Assembly (NCBI GenBank): GCA_012521915.1
Contig: JAAYLM010000126.1
Location: forward strand, 1 to 36,177
Reading direction: 5' to 3'
Source of the DNA: Oscillospiraceae bacterium
GTDB taxonomy: Bacteria > Bacillota > Clostridia > Saccharofermentanales > UBA5734
Length of the DNA: 36,177 nt
The position numbers and the translations under genes were made by a program. Position 1 is the stretch's first letter, and the number at the start of each line of letters is the position of its first letter. The notes beneath the pieces are model-generated. The model made no database searches. It saw only the letters and a list, made by a program, of their open reading frames with translations, and was not told the origin of the DNA. This document shows, one piece after another, positions 18,846 through 27,702 of this stretch.

Positions 18846-20108
18846 TCAGGGGAACACACCGCGGATTTTTTTCGCTTTGACCACCCTGTCAATGGCCAGC
18901 ATGTAGGCGCTCAGACGCAGGGTTATTCCGCGTCTGGCGGCAGCCTGCCAGATTTCATTGAAGGCACGGATCATGATCTGTTCCAGCGTCCTGTTGACGG
19001 CCTCTTCATCCCAGGTCAGCGATTGGATGTTCTGAATCCATTCAAAATAAGAAACAACAACACCGCCTGCGTTAACGAGGATATCGGGGACAACGATGAC
19101 CCCCATCTGTTCAAAAACACGGTCCGCGTCACTGGTCGTCGGCCCGTTGGCCGCTTCAACAATGATCTTCGCCCGGACGCGAGGCGCAACATCCAAAGTC
19201 AATTGATTTTCCAGTGCCGCCGGAATCAGGATATCGGTGTCCAGAGTCAGCAAAGCCTCATTCGTGATGTGTTTGATGCCTTCTCCATTGTAACCGGACA
19301 GAAAACCGCCCGGATGATCCTGCATATAGGTCAGGATGTCGGGAATGTCGAGACCGGAACGCTTGTAGAGGCCTCCTGATACATCACTGACAGCAACAAT
19401 TTTACACCCTTCAAGATCCAGCAGTTTCGCAGTTGTGCCGCCGACGGCTCCCATTCCCTGAATCGCCACCGTTGTGCCCAGCATCGGTCGGCCCAGGCGG
19501 TGCAGGGTTTCCCGGGTGATGAGTGTGACGCCGCGTCCGGTGGCTTCCCGCCGTCCCAGCGAACCGCCGATATCCAGCGGTTTACCGGTGACGATACCGG
19601 GAACAGTGTACCCTTTGAACATGCTGTAGGTGTCCATGATCCAACCCATGACTTCTTCGTTTGTCCCGACATCAGGGGCTGGAATGTCTTTTTCAGGACC
19701 GATCAGCGGCAGGATCATGGCGGTATAGCGCCTGGTCAGGCGTTTCAGTTCCTGGCGGGAAAGCGCTGCCGGATCCACTTTGACGGCGCCCTTGGCACCA
19801 CCGTAAGGTATATTTACCACGGCACATTTCAAGGTCATCAGGGCGGCCATGGCCTTGACCTCATCAAGTTCAACACCAGGATGATAGCGCAGTCCGCCTT
19901 TGCAGGGACCGCGTGACGTCGAATGCTGAACACGGTACCCGGTAAAAACCTGGATGCCGCCATGATCCATTTCCACAGGGATCGAGACAGTTAATGCCCG
20001 TTCCGGATACTTCAACATGATGTAATCCGCTTCCTGCAGACCCAGCAAGGCTGCCGCCTGGTCGATTGTGGTCAGCAACGTGTCATAGGTGATGTTCGTG
20101 TCCTGCAT
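18846..20108 (-). CDS. Glu/Leu/Phe/Val dehydrogenase (NAD(P) glutamate dehydrogenase)
   Basis: GPCKGGLRYHP, MTLKCAVVNIPYGGAKGAV, PAPDVGTNEEVMGWIMD, GGSLGRREATGRGV motifs. Confidence 0.95.
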   Translation of the reverse strand: MQDTNITYDTLLTTIDQAAALLGLQEADYIMLKYPERALTVSIPVEMDHGGIQVFTGYRVQHSTSRGPCKGGLRYHPGVELDEVKAMAALMTLKCAVVNIPYGGAKGAVKVDPAALSRQELKRLTRRYTAMILPLIGPEKDIPAPDVGTNEEVMGWIMDTYSMFKGYTVPGIVTGKPLDIGGSLGRREATGRGVTLITRETLHRLGRPMLGTTVAIQGMGAVGGTTAKLLDLEGCKIVAVSDVSGGLYKRSGLDIPDILTYMQDHPGGFLSGYNGEGIKHITNEALLTLDTDILIPAALENQLTLDVAPRVRAKIIVEAANGPTTSDADRVFEQMGVIVVPDILVNAGGVVVSYFEWIQNIQSLTWDEEAVNRTLEQIMIRAFNEIWQAAARRGITLRLSAYMLAIDRVVKAKKIRGVFP

Positions 20109-20166
20109 GCAAAACCTCCCTGATCGTCCTGGTTACTCTTGGAGATGGGGCGAGCTTTCCCTTTTG

Positions 20167-20195
20167 ATTGTAGCATGTTCGACGGCAATCGCCAA
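20167..20195 (-). promoter_or_regulatory. Putative promoter of the glutamate dehydrogenase gene
   Basis: On minus strand: TTGGCG (20195-20190), 17-nt spacer, TACAAT (20172-20167). Confidence 0.4.
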
Positions 20196-20409
20196 TTCAA
20201 TCAGAGCCGGGATATGCAGCATCCTGCTGTATTAAGGCTCATGTTCTGATATGATGAGCTATAGGCAACGCAGCACCCCCACGCTGTGAAGTGGTTTCAT
20301 GATCAAGTGCTGCTGTTTGACAAGATGAGAAGTCATGCTCCGCGGTCAAACAGCCTGCGCAGCAGGAGAAAGCGTCGAAAGACTTCGGGAACGCTGTGCA
20401 TAAGTAAAT

Positions 20410-20424
20410 ATTGTTCCGAACAAT
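20410..20424. promoter_or_regulatory. Perfect palindrome upstream of SDR gene
   Basis: ATTGTTC-C-GAACAAT, 7-bp arms, 30 nt before the ATG at 20454. Confidence 0.45.
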
Positions 20425-20453
20425 CGCGCTATAGACCTGAAAGGGGATCCACC

Positions 20454-21212
20454 ATGCGGGCATTGATCACAGGCGCCAGCTCCGGCATTGGCCGGGACAT
20501 GGCAATTCTTCTCAGCGAAATGGGCTACGAGCTGATTCTCGTGGCCAGAACAAAAGAACGGCTGGAGTCTTTGAGTCAAGAACTAAAAACAAAAACTGAG
20601 ATCCATGTTCTGGACCTATCTATTGCAGAATCCTGCTATGCCCTGCACAAAACGGTCTCAGAGAAGGGGCAGCCGGTCGACCTGCTTGTCAACAACGCAG
20701 GCTTTGGCACCTACGGGCCCTTTGTCTCCAAAAATCTGGACACAGAGCTCAACCTGATTGACCTGAACGTGCGTGCCGTCCATATTCTGACCAAACTGTT
20801 TCTGCTTGATTTCACCGCACGCGACCAGGGCACCATCCTTAATGTCTCATCAATCGCTGCCTTCCTGCCGGGACCGCTCATGTCCAGTTATTATGCATCC
20901 AAAGCCTATGTACAGCGGCTTTCTGAAGCCATCAGCGAAGAACTGCGCCGCCAGAAAAGCAAGGTGCGCATCTGTACGCTCTGTCCAGGTCCGGTCAGGA
21001 CAGGCTTCAACAAGCGGGCAGGGGTGCGTTTTCTGGTCGACGGCATGGAAAGCCGGGCTGTCGCCGCCTATGCCCTGCGCAAAACACTGCGCGGCAAACT
21101 GGTGATTATCCCTGGATGGCCGGTGCGTCTCCTGCGGCTCTCCGCACGCCTGGCCGGCACCAGACTGATGCTGCGCGCTGTATACATGATGCAGTTTCTG
21201 AGGAGACCATAA
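20454..21212 (+). CDS. SDR-family oxidoreductase
   Basis: ALITGASSGIGRDMA, NNAGFGTYGP, YYASKAYVQ motifs; ATG 20454 with SD AAGGGGA preferred over ORF start 20286. Confidence 0.88.
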   Translation: MRALITGASSGIGRDMAILLSEMGYELILVARTKERLESLSQELKTKTEIHVLDLSIAESCYALHKTVSEKGQPVDLLVNNAGFGTYGPFVSKNLDTELNLIDLNVRAVHILTKLFLLDFTARDQGTILNVSSIAAFLPGPLMSSYYASKAYVQRLSEAISEELRRQKSKVRICTLCPGPVRTGFNKRAGVRFLVDGMESRAVAAYALRKTLRGKLVIIPGWPVRLLRLSARLAGTRLMLRAVYMMQFLRRP

Positions 21213-21213
21213 T

Positions 21214-21948
21214 ATGGCTCGTGTTGTATTGGTTACTGGCGCTTCGCGCGGTATTGGCAGGGAAGTGGCCCGCCAATTTGCACTTGCAGGTGATCATGTC
21301 GCCATCAACTGCCGGCAGCACAAGAGACTTGCAGAAGAGCTGGCAGAGGAACTACGCCAGGCGGGCGGCCGGGCAGAGGTTTTTCCGGCAGATATTGCTG
21401 ATCGCAGCCAGGTGCTGCAGATGATCGGGCAGATCAGCCGGACATTGGGCCGAGTCGATGTGCTGGTGAATAATGCTGGCTTCGCACAGCAAAAGCTCTT
21501 CACAGAGATCAGTGAAGCTGAATGGCTGGACATGTTCGCTGTCCATGTTAACGGTGCTTTCCACTGCTGCCAGGCTGTTCTGCCACACATGATACGCAGG
21601 CAGTCCGGTCGGATCATCAACATTTCCTCAATCTGGGGTCTGGTCGGTGCCTCGTGCGAAGTGCACTATTCAGCTGCTAAAGCGGCATTGATTGGTATGA
21701 CCCGGGCACTTGCCAAGGAGCTGGGACCTTCCGGCATCCAGGTAAACTGCATCGCTCCCGGAGTGATTGATACCGAAATGAATCAGGAGTTTGACCAGCA
21801 AACCCGCGATGAACTGGCAGACCAGATCCCGCTGGGTCGTTTCGGTACGCCTGGGGACATCGCCAGAACCGCGTTTTTCCTGGCTTCAGACCAGGCCGAT
21901 TACCTCACCGGCCAGGTGATCAGCCCCAACGGCGGCATGGTTGTCTGA
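21214..21948 (+). CDS. SDR-family oxidoreductase, FabG-like
   Basis: VLVTGASRGIGREVA, NNAGFAQQ, ISSIWGLVG..HYSAAKAAL, LTGQVISPNGGMVV motifs. Confidence 0.9.
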   Translation: MARVVLVTGASRGIGREVARQFALAGDHVAINCRQHKRLAEELAEELRQAGGRAEVFPADIADRSQVLQMIGQISRTLGRVDVLVNNAGFAQQKLFTEISEAEWLDMFAVHVNGAFHCCQAVLPHMIRRQSGRIINISSIWGLVGASCEVHYSAAKAALIGMTRALAKELGPSGIQVNCIAPGVIDTEMNQEFDQQTRDELADQIPLGRFGTPGDIARTAFFLASDQADYLTGQVISPNGGMVV

Positions 21949-22073
21949 AAATCTGCGCTACAACCGGAACGGCTTGCCGCAGGCCAGTTAAATAACTATA
22001 CTGGAAATAGATAAAACACGTATCCGGCGGGAAACTCTTTAACGGGCCGGCCTGATCAGGGGAGGGAAACATA

Positions 22074-22571
22074 ATGCGTTGCTGGTTTTGTGATGTTCGT
22101 GATGCGGAAACGGAACATGTTTATCAAGTCGAAATGTATGGAGATGTCGACACCAGGAAAACACCGTCTCAGACACAAGTCGCGTACAATGTCCGTCATG
22201 TAGAGGTGCCACGTTGCGCTGACTGTCACAGCCGGCATGTCATCGCCTTCTATGCCCTTGTCATCTCGCTGATCATGGTCATTGCCCTGGCTTTCGCGAT
22301 CCTGGCCGCGGTCCTCAGCTGGACCCCCCAGTGGATCTGGGGCCTTTGGGCCGGACTGGCAGCCGGACTGTTGCTGGGCACCCTGCTGATTCGCTTCCTG
22401 ATCCTCAAGGGTATCCGATCGATTCATCAGGCCAGGATAACCCATCCGGAAATCAAAGATCTGCTGGAAAAATGCTATCGTTTTGGCCGCAGGCCTAAAG
22501 GCTCGCCGCCGAAAAGTGACAAACCGTGTGACGCTCCTTCCGACCAGGACGCGTCCGGAACAGTACCGTAA
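22074..22571 (+). CDS. Hypothetical protein with N-terminal zinc-ribbon-like cysteines and two TM segments
   Basis: CWFC...CADC pairs then two hydrophobic helices; SD GGGAGGG. Confidence 0.7.
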   Translation: MRCWFCDVRDAETEHVYQVEMYGDVDTRKTPSQTQVAYNVRHVEVPRCADCHSRHVIAFYALVISLIMVIALAFAILAAVLSWTPQWIWGLWAGLAAGLLLGTLLIRFLILKGIRSIHQARITHPEIKDLLEKCYRFGRRPKGSPPKSDKPCDAPSDQDASGTVP

Positions 22572-22749
22572 TCCAACGAACCAACGGGCTGTACCTGTAA
22601 TGATCAGCCATGGAAACAACTTTCCCACCGCACGCAACAGTCAGCCTTTTCAGACGCTGCTACCTGACGGCCTGAGGCGTTTTCTGTGTCGTAAAACAAC
22701 CTGATCAACAGGAGAAGGTGCCCAAAAGCCTGTGGGGGAAGTTGTGTTT

Positions 22750-23283
22750 TCAGTCAACCATTCTGCCGTGGTGAAAGCCGCGGCCATTGCCGGGTCCTCG
22801 CCCCAGACGGCGGCAGGCGCCCCAGCAGCTGTGACTGCGGCCACTTTGGGCTTCCATGTCTTCCGGACAACACTCCAGCTCCCCTGAAAGGCAGTCGGGA
22901 CAGCTGATCTGACCATCCTTGTTTTCCAGCCGCTCGATACTTTCTTCCCAGACTTTACCACAGGACAGACAACGGACAGGACAAATACCACGGGTATAGT
23001 TGCCGCCTTCTATTCGAATACCTTTCCCGTGAATCAGGCTGTCAGCCACCTTTTCCCGGGCAGCTGTCAGAATGCGTTGAAAAGTCGGTCGTGAGATCTC
23101 CATGCGGCTGGCGCAATCTTCCTGTTCCAGTCCTTCCAGATCTTTCAGACGAATGGCTTCAAGTTCTTCCAGCTTCAATATGTTTTCTTCAGAGCGCTGC
23201 CCCTGCCCCAACGGTGTGAAATGCTGGAAACGCGGCATGTTTTCAATTCTGCGCCATTTAACCGGTCTGGCCAAATCAGCCAC
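22750..23283 (-). CDS. DUF134-family HTH protein
   Basis: ARPVKWRRIENMPRF...LEELEAIRLKDLEGLEQEDCASRMEISRPTFQRILTAAREKVADSL typical of DUF134, with Cys-rich C-terminal part. Confidence 0.85.
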   Translation of the reverse strand: MADLARPVKWRRIENMPRFQHFTPLGQGQRSEENILKLEELEAIRLKDLEGLEQEDCASRMEISRPTFQRILTAAREKVADSLIHGKGIRIEGGNYTRGICPVRCLSCGKVWEESIERLENKDGQISCPDCLSGELECCPEDMEAQSGRSHSCWGACRRLGRGPGNGRGFHHGRMVD

Positions 23284-23300
23284 CCCTAATCTATTGTTAT

Positions 23301-23317
23301 TGAATGGGTATCATTCA
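23301..23317. promoter_or_regulatory. Candidate Fur-like inverted repeat upstream of the DUF134 gene
   Basis: TGAATG-GGTAT-CATTCA, perfect 6-bp arms. Confidence 0.35.
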
Positions 23318-23522
23318 TTTTTTAATTTATCTGATGGTTCATGCACGCTCATCGTATCATCGTGCCAGGGCAGTGTCAAACACGATGCTATGCGGGAACC
23401 CCCTGGGTGAAAGCTTCCAACAACACAACATCTCCTCCCGCAGCAGCAGAAACAAGCACCGAAGAGACTGTAAGATTGTTGTGTTCAAAAATTTTTAACT
23501 TTATTGTGACGAAGTTACTGAA

Positions 23523-23546
23523 ATGTTCATATGTTCATAATATAAT
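23523..23546 (+). promoter_or_regulatory. Putative peroxiredoxin promoter with tandem repeat
   Basis: (ATGTTCAT)x2 immediately before TATAAT at 23541-23546; no good -35. Confidence 0.4.
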
Positions 23547-23598
23547 AAGGTCATCGGTAATATAAGCAATGCATGATGCTTTACAGGAGGTTCAGAAC

Positions 23599-24270
23599 AT
23601 GGATGATAACATCAAACTGCCACTCATCGGTGACCCCGCTCCAGCTTTCAAAGCCAAGACAACTCAGGGTGACATCAATTTCCCAGAAGACTACAAAGGC
23701 AAATGGGTGATTCTTTTTAGTCATCCGGCTGACTTCACCCCCGTCTGCACAACTGAGTTCATGACATTCGCCAGTATGCAGGAAGAATTCCGCTCGCTCA
23801 ATACTGAGCTGGTTGGACTTTCCATTGACAGCATGTATGCACATATCGCATGGCTGCGTACGATCAAGGAGAAGATCGAGTGGAACGGCCACAAGGATCT
23901 TGAAGTCAACTTCCCGGTCATTGAAGACATTAGCATGAATGTCGCCAAGCTCTTTGGCATGGTTCAGCCGAATGTCTCAACAACCCAAGCGGTTCGCGCT
24001 GTTTTCATTATTGATCCGGCAGGCATTGTCCGCCTGATCATGTACTACCCCGCTTCGACCGGCCGCAACATGCAGGAAATCAAACGCGCTGTCCTCGCCA
24101 TGCAGAAAGCCGATAAGGAATCAATTGCTACACCGGCCAACTGGCAGCCCGGTGAAGATGTCATCGTTCCGCCTCCCGGATCCTGTGGTGCTGCCAAGGA
24201 ACGCGTTGAGCAGCACGGAGATGATGTCTATTGCCTCGACTGGTTCCTCTGCTTCCGTCGCGAGAAATAA
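23599..24270 (+). CDS. Peroxiredoxin (AhpC/TSA, Prx6-type)
   Basis: HPADFTPVCTTEF peroxidatic Cys motif, RAVFIIDPAGIVR, C-terminal YCLDWFLC; SD AGGAGG. Confidence 0.93.
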   Translation: MDDNIKLPLIGDPAPAFKAKTTQGDINFPEDYKGKWVILFSHPADFTPVCTTEFMTFASMQEEFRSLNTELVGLSIDSMYAHIAWLRTIKEKIEWNGHKDLEVNFPVIEDISMNVAKLFGMVQPNVSTTQAVRAVFIIDPAGIVRLIMYYPASTGRNMQEIKRAVLAMQKADKESIATPANWQPGEDVIVPPPGSCGAAKERVEQHGDDVYCLDWFLCFRREK

Positions 24271-24307
24271 TACTGAAAAACAAAAAGCAACGATACCACC
24301 CACCCGG

Positions 24308-24337
24308 AACCGGCAGGATCACCCCTGCCGGTTTTTT
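24308..24337 (+). terminator. Rho-independent terminator after the peroxiredoxin gene
   Basis: AACCGGCAGG-ATCACC-CCTGCCGGTT followed by T-run. Confidence 0.9.
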
Positions 24338-24555
24338 GTATGGCCGCCACAGGGAAGCGGCTCCTGTCGCAGCAGACAGGCTCGTTGCCAGCCGGCGTTG
24401 GCTGGCATATAATGAGGTTGTGACCAGCTGAAGCGTCTTTCTTCAGTGCTTAACCCAAGCTTGATCCGGGGCAATGTCCGCTCCTGTCCGACGCTGCTCA
24501 GATCCATAGTCATCGGCCTGAACCGATATTGCCCCCGAAACGGAGGAATCAAACC

Positions 24556-25692
24556 ATGGATCTTTTCACCAAACAAAACGTCAATCAATTGCTCAGCATC
24601 CAGCAGAATCCTTGTGTCAGTATCTACCTGCCGGTTGATAAAGTCGGCCAGGATACCCGTCAGGGACCCATCCGCCTGCGCAAACTGATAAAAGCGACAG
24701 CCGAAGCCCTGCGTGAACGCGGTTTTCGTACACCTTTCATTGAACAGCTGCTGCAGCCAGCTGAAGCCTTATACGATCATGCTCTTTTCTGGGAACACCA
24801 GGATCAGGGCCTGGCCCTCTTCCTCAACCAGGACGGCCTGCTGTTGCATCAGCTGAGTGAACGTTGCGTTGAATCGGTAACCATTGCGGAACGGTTCATG
24901 ATTTTGCCGCTACTCGCTGAGCAGGCAGATGACCGGACATATTACCTGCTCGCCTTAAGCCTCGATGACACCAGGCTCTATCTGGCGACTCACCGGAATT
25001 TAACAGAATGCGTCCTGCCTGAACCTCGCTCACTCAAAGCTGTTGTGGAGGCCTACAATCTGGAAAAGCAGTTAAGCCACCATGGTGGATCAAGCGGTTC
25101 TGTTGTGCATGGCTCGGCTTCCGGACGTGATCTGGACAAGCAGCGGATAGAAGAGTTTTTCCGTTTGCTGGACAGTAACCTGGGCGACGTCCTGACAGAA
25201 CGCGAAGCGCCGGTTGTCGCTGTCTGTGTTGATTATATCTTTCCCATGTTCCGAACAGTCTGCAAAAGTAAAAACCTCATGGCAGAGCACATATCCGGGA
25301 CCATGGACAGTTTGAAAAAAGAAATCCTGCTGGAAAAAGCCTGGCAGATTGTACGGACATTTTTTGAAAAGGACAAAACAGCAGCCCTGCAAAACTACGA
25401 AAAGCTGGCCGGTACCGGTCTGGCCCGGCATGATATCGGCAATGTCCTGCCCATGGCCTTCCAAGGCAGGATTGATACGCTCTTTCTGCGGCAGGACCGT
25501 CAGCTCTGGGGTGAATGGGATGAGACCAGCGGTCACCTAACAACACTGCTGGATGAACAAACACGGTTCGGCGAACCAGATTTGCTCAGCGAAGCCGCAA
25601 TATTAACCTTGCAACAAGGCGGTCGTGTCTATATTCTGGATGGAGAGAACATGCCGGTACCAGCTGCCTGCGCCTGTCTGCTGCGCTTTTAG
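24556..25692 (+). CDS. baeRF-type (bacterial archaeo-eukaryotic release factor-like) protein
   Basis: LLSIQQNPCVSIYLPVDKVGQDTRQGPIRLRKLIKATAEAL and VYILDGENMPVPAACACLLRF resemble the baeRF superfamily; ATG 24556 with SD GGAGG. Confidence 0.65.
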   Translation: MDLFTKQNVNQLLSIQQNPCVSIYLPVDKVGQDTRQGPIRLRKLIKATAEALRERGFRTPFIEQLLQPAEALYDHALFWEHQDQGLALFLNQDGLLLHQLSERCVESVTIAERFMILPLLAEQADDRTYYLLALSLDDTRLYLATHRNLTECVLPEPRSLKAVVEAYNLEKQLSHHGGSSGSVVHGSASGRDLDKQRIEEFFRLLDSNLGDVLTEREAPVVAVCVDYIFPMFRTVCKSKNLMAEHISGTMDSLKKEILLEKAWQIVRTFFEKDKTAALQNYEKLAGTGLARHDIGNVLPMAFQGRIDTLFLRQDRQLWGEWDETSGHLTTLLDEQTRFGEPDLLSEAAILTLQQGGRVYILDGENMPVPAACACLLRF

Positions 25693-25751
25693 CCCAGTCC
25701 CGGATTGCGGTTTCAGCATACAACCTTCAGCAAGGAAAGGGACCATCAAAC

Positions 25752-26900
25752 ATGAAACGTGATAAACTGAGCGCGCGGATTGAACGCGCCATCATCCAGG
25801 CCGGTAATCGAATGGCCGACCTGCCGGCAGAAGGGACCGAACTGCCGCTGGACCGTAATTCACGCCTGCTGGCCTGGATTTTGCTGCTGTTGTTCTGCCT
25901 GATGGTCTTGTCATCGCTCGTCGTTTTGCTGCTGGAATGGGATAACCCGCAGCTGTTGCTGCACCTTGGCGTCACCATGACCTATGCCGCACTGCTCATG
26001 TTTTGCTTTTTGCTCAATCGCTGGCGTTATACCCGTCTGGCAGCCCGCGGCGCTGTCTTAATCGGTGTCGCTGCCGTATGGGTTGTCCTGCTGTTCGATC
26101 AGCAAATCAAGACGGACATGGCGAACGTCCCTTTATATCTCGTCTCTCTGGCCATCATGCTGGCGGCCTTTCTGCTGAGCAGCTGGGAAACCGGCCTGAT
26201 AGCCGTTGCCCAGCTGCTGGGCCTGGTCTGGCTGCTTGAAGCTCAAGAAGCCTGGTCACGCGCCAACTGGCGTTTCCTGTTCGTTTATATTGTATTTATA
26301 TCTCTGCTCGCGATTGCCACCAGTCACATCCAGCAAACAAACCTGCAACTGATTGAACGGCAAAACCAACGTCTCCTGGAAAATGAAGCGAAGTTAAAAG
26401 ATATGACCACCCGCGATTCACTGACCGGTCTCTACAATCGCCACTATCTTCTGGAAACACTGCCGCGTGAAATCAGCCGTGTCACCCGGCGCAACAGCAA
26501 CCTGGGCCTGATCATGATCGATCTTGACCAGTTCAACGATATCAACAGCCAATACGGACACACGGTTGCTGATGATCTGCTGCGGCTGGTTGGCCAGGTT
26601 CTTGCCGGCAAGATCCGTGCTTCCGATATCGCCTGCCGTTATGCCGGTGATGCTTTCATACTCATGATGCCCGACGCGACCGGTCAGGCCACTTTTGACC
26701 GTGCGGACAGCATCAGGACTGAGGCGCTATCCTGGACCTTTGATGTTGATACACTCAGCCTTAAGGATCTTACCCTGACCTGCGGCGTCGCCAGTTATCC
26801 TAAACACGGCACCAACGGGACAGCTTTACTGGAAGCCGCCGCGGCAGCATTGCGCCAGGCACGTCAGGCCGGTGGCAACCGCACCGGGGTCGCTCAATAA
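25752..26900 (+). CDS. Multi-TM protein with degenerate GGDEF domain
   Basis: Hydrophobic N-terminal half, then TTRDSLTGLYNRHYLLE and RASDIACRYAGDAF (GGDEF replaced by AGDAF). Confidence 0.88.
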   Translation: MKRDKLSARIERAIIQAGNRMADLPAEGTELPLDRNSRLLAWILLLLFCLMVLSSLVVLLLEWDNPQLLLHLGVTMTYAALLMFCFLLNRWRYTRLAARGAVLIGVAAVWVVLLFDQQIKTDMANVPLYLVSLAIMLAAFLLSSWETGLIAVAQLLGLVWLLEAQEAWSRANWRFLFVYIVFISLLAIATSHIQQTNLQLIERQNQRLLENEAKLKDMTTRDSLTGLYNRHYLLETLPREISRVTRRNSNLGLIMIDLDQFNDINSQYGHTVADDLLRLVGQVLAGKIRASDIACRYAGDAFILMMPDATGQATFDRADSIRTEALSWTFDVDTLSLKDLTLTCGVASYPKHGTNGTALLEAAAAALRQARQAGGNRTGVAQ

Positions 26901-27415
26901 GCAGGTTCGTCTGCTTTCAGGAGTATTTTCTCAATCGCTCCGATATACAGTGTATGGTAGTCCTGTTTTGGATAGCACGCTGAAACCAGCGGATCCAGGA
27001 AAGCAGCCGGATCATAGGGCTGGGCGAACAGTTTGCGGCAAAGGATGGCGCGATTGGCTTCGGCAAAACAGGGAACGCTGTCGTAATCAACAATAGTCAG
27101 GCCGCTTTTTTTAATCTTGTTTTCATCTCTGCCGGATACTGTGCCCAGATAGTTGAGTGTTTTTCGGTACCCTTCCGGAAAAAAGGTCAGGGAAAAATGG
27201 TCGGCTGCGTCAACAAAGCCCTTGGTATGGCGCGATTGCCGAATAACCACAAAAGCAACATTCTCGCCCCACATGACCCCCAGGCCGCCCCAGGACGCTG
27301 TCATGGTGTTTACCTGACTGCCTTTACGTGCCGTAACCAACATCCACTCCTGTCCGATTAAAACAAAGGGATTAGCGATGAATGCTTCTGGTTTTACTTC
27401 CTGCCAGTGCTGCAT
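26894..27415 (-). CDS. Flavin reductase-family (FMN-binding split barrel) protein
   Basis: KGSQVNTMTASWGGLGVMWGENVAFVVIRQSRHTKGFVDAADHFSLTFF typical of flavin reductase-like proteins. Confidence 0.83.
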   Translation of the reverse strand: MQHWQEVKPEAFIANPFVLIGQEWMLVTARKGSQVNTMTASWGGLGVMWGENVAFVVIRQSRHTKGFVDAADHFSLTFFPEGYRKTLNYLGTVSGRDENKIKKSGLTIVDYDSVPCFAEANRAILCRKLFAQPYDPAAFLDPLVSACYPKQDYHTLYIGAIEKILLKADEPAY

Positions 27416-27630
27416 GTTTCTTCCTCCTGCCTTCTCGTTGTTTTTGACTAATACACGGTTAATCTGCCCTTTGCTGAATCTGAACGGAAGGGCATTTTCG
27501 TCGGTTCCCCTGATCGCTATTTCAGCGCGTCGCCTGAAAGGAGGCGCTTAAGAAGGAACCTGACCGGATCCTTTGGCGATGATGGCGGCAGCACATCCAT
27601 TGACAAGCCTCAGCAGGAAATAGCTTTATA

Positions 27631-27684
27631 GATTCAGCAGAGACTGCCCTGAGCACAAGACAGTCCCTGCCTGACTATGAATCA
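27631..27684 (-). terminator. Possible imperfect hairpin downstream of Gfo/Idh gene
   Basis: gattcagcagagactg ... cagtccctgc...tgaatc imperfect inverted repeat; weak T-tract. Confidence 0.3.
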
Positions 27685-27702
27685 GGTCTATCGTGATGAC
27701 GT

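Noticed and set aside
18420-19379. 319-aa plus-strand ORF antisense to NfeD and glutamate dehydrogenase
   Set aside because: Shadow ORF in GC-rich DNA; both antisense genes are strongly supported by conserved motifs.
14331-20183. Shared 9-mer ATGTTCGAC at 14331-14339 (Fe-S operon operator) and 20175-20183 (glutamate dehydrogenase promoter spacer) as a common regulon
   Set aside because: Only a half-site is shared and a 9-mer match in 36 kb is close to chance; not enough to claim co-regulation.
20286-20453. N-terminal extension of the SDR ORF starting at 20286
   Set aside because: Basic, low-quality sequence with no Rossmann features; the SD and ATG at 20454 lead directly into ALITGASSGIG.
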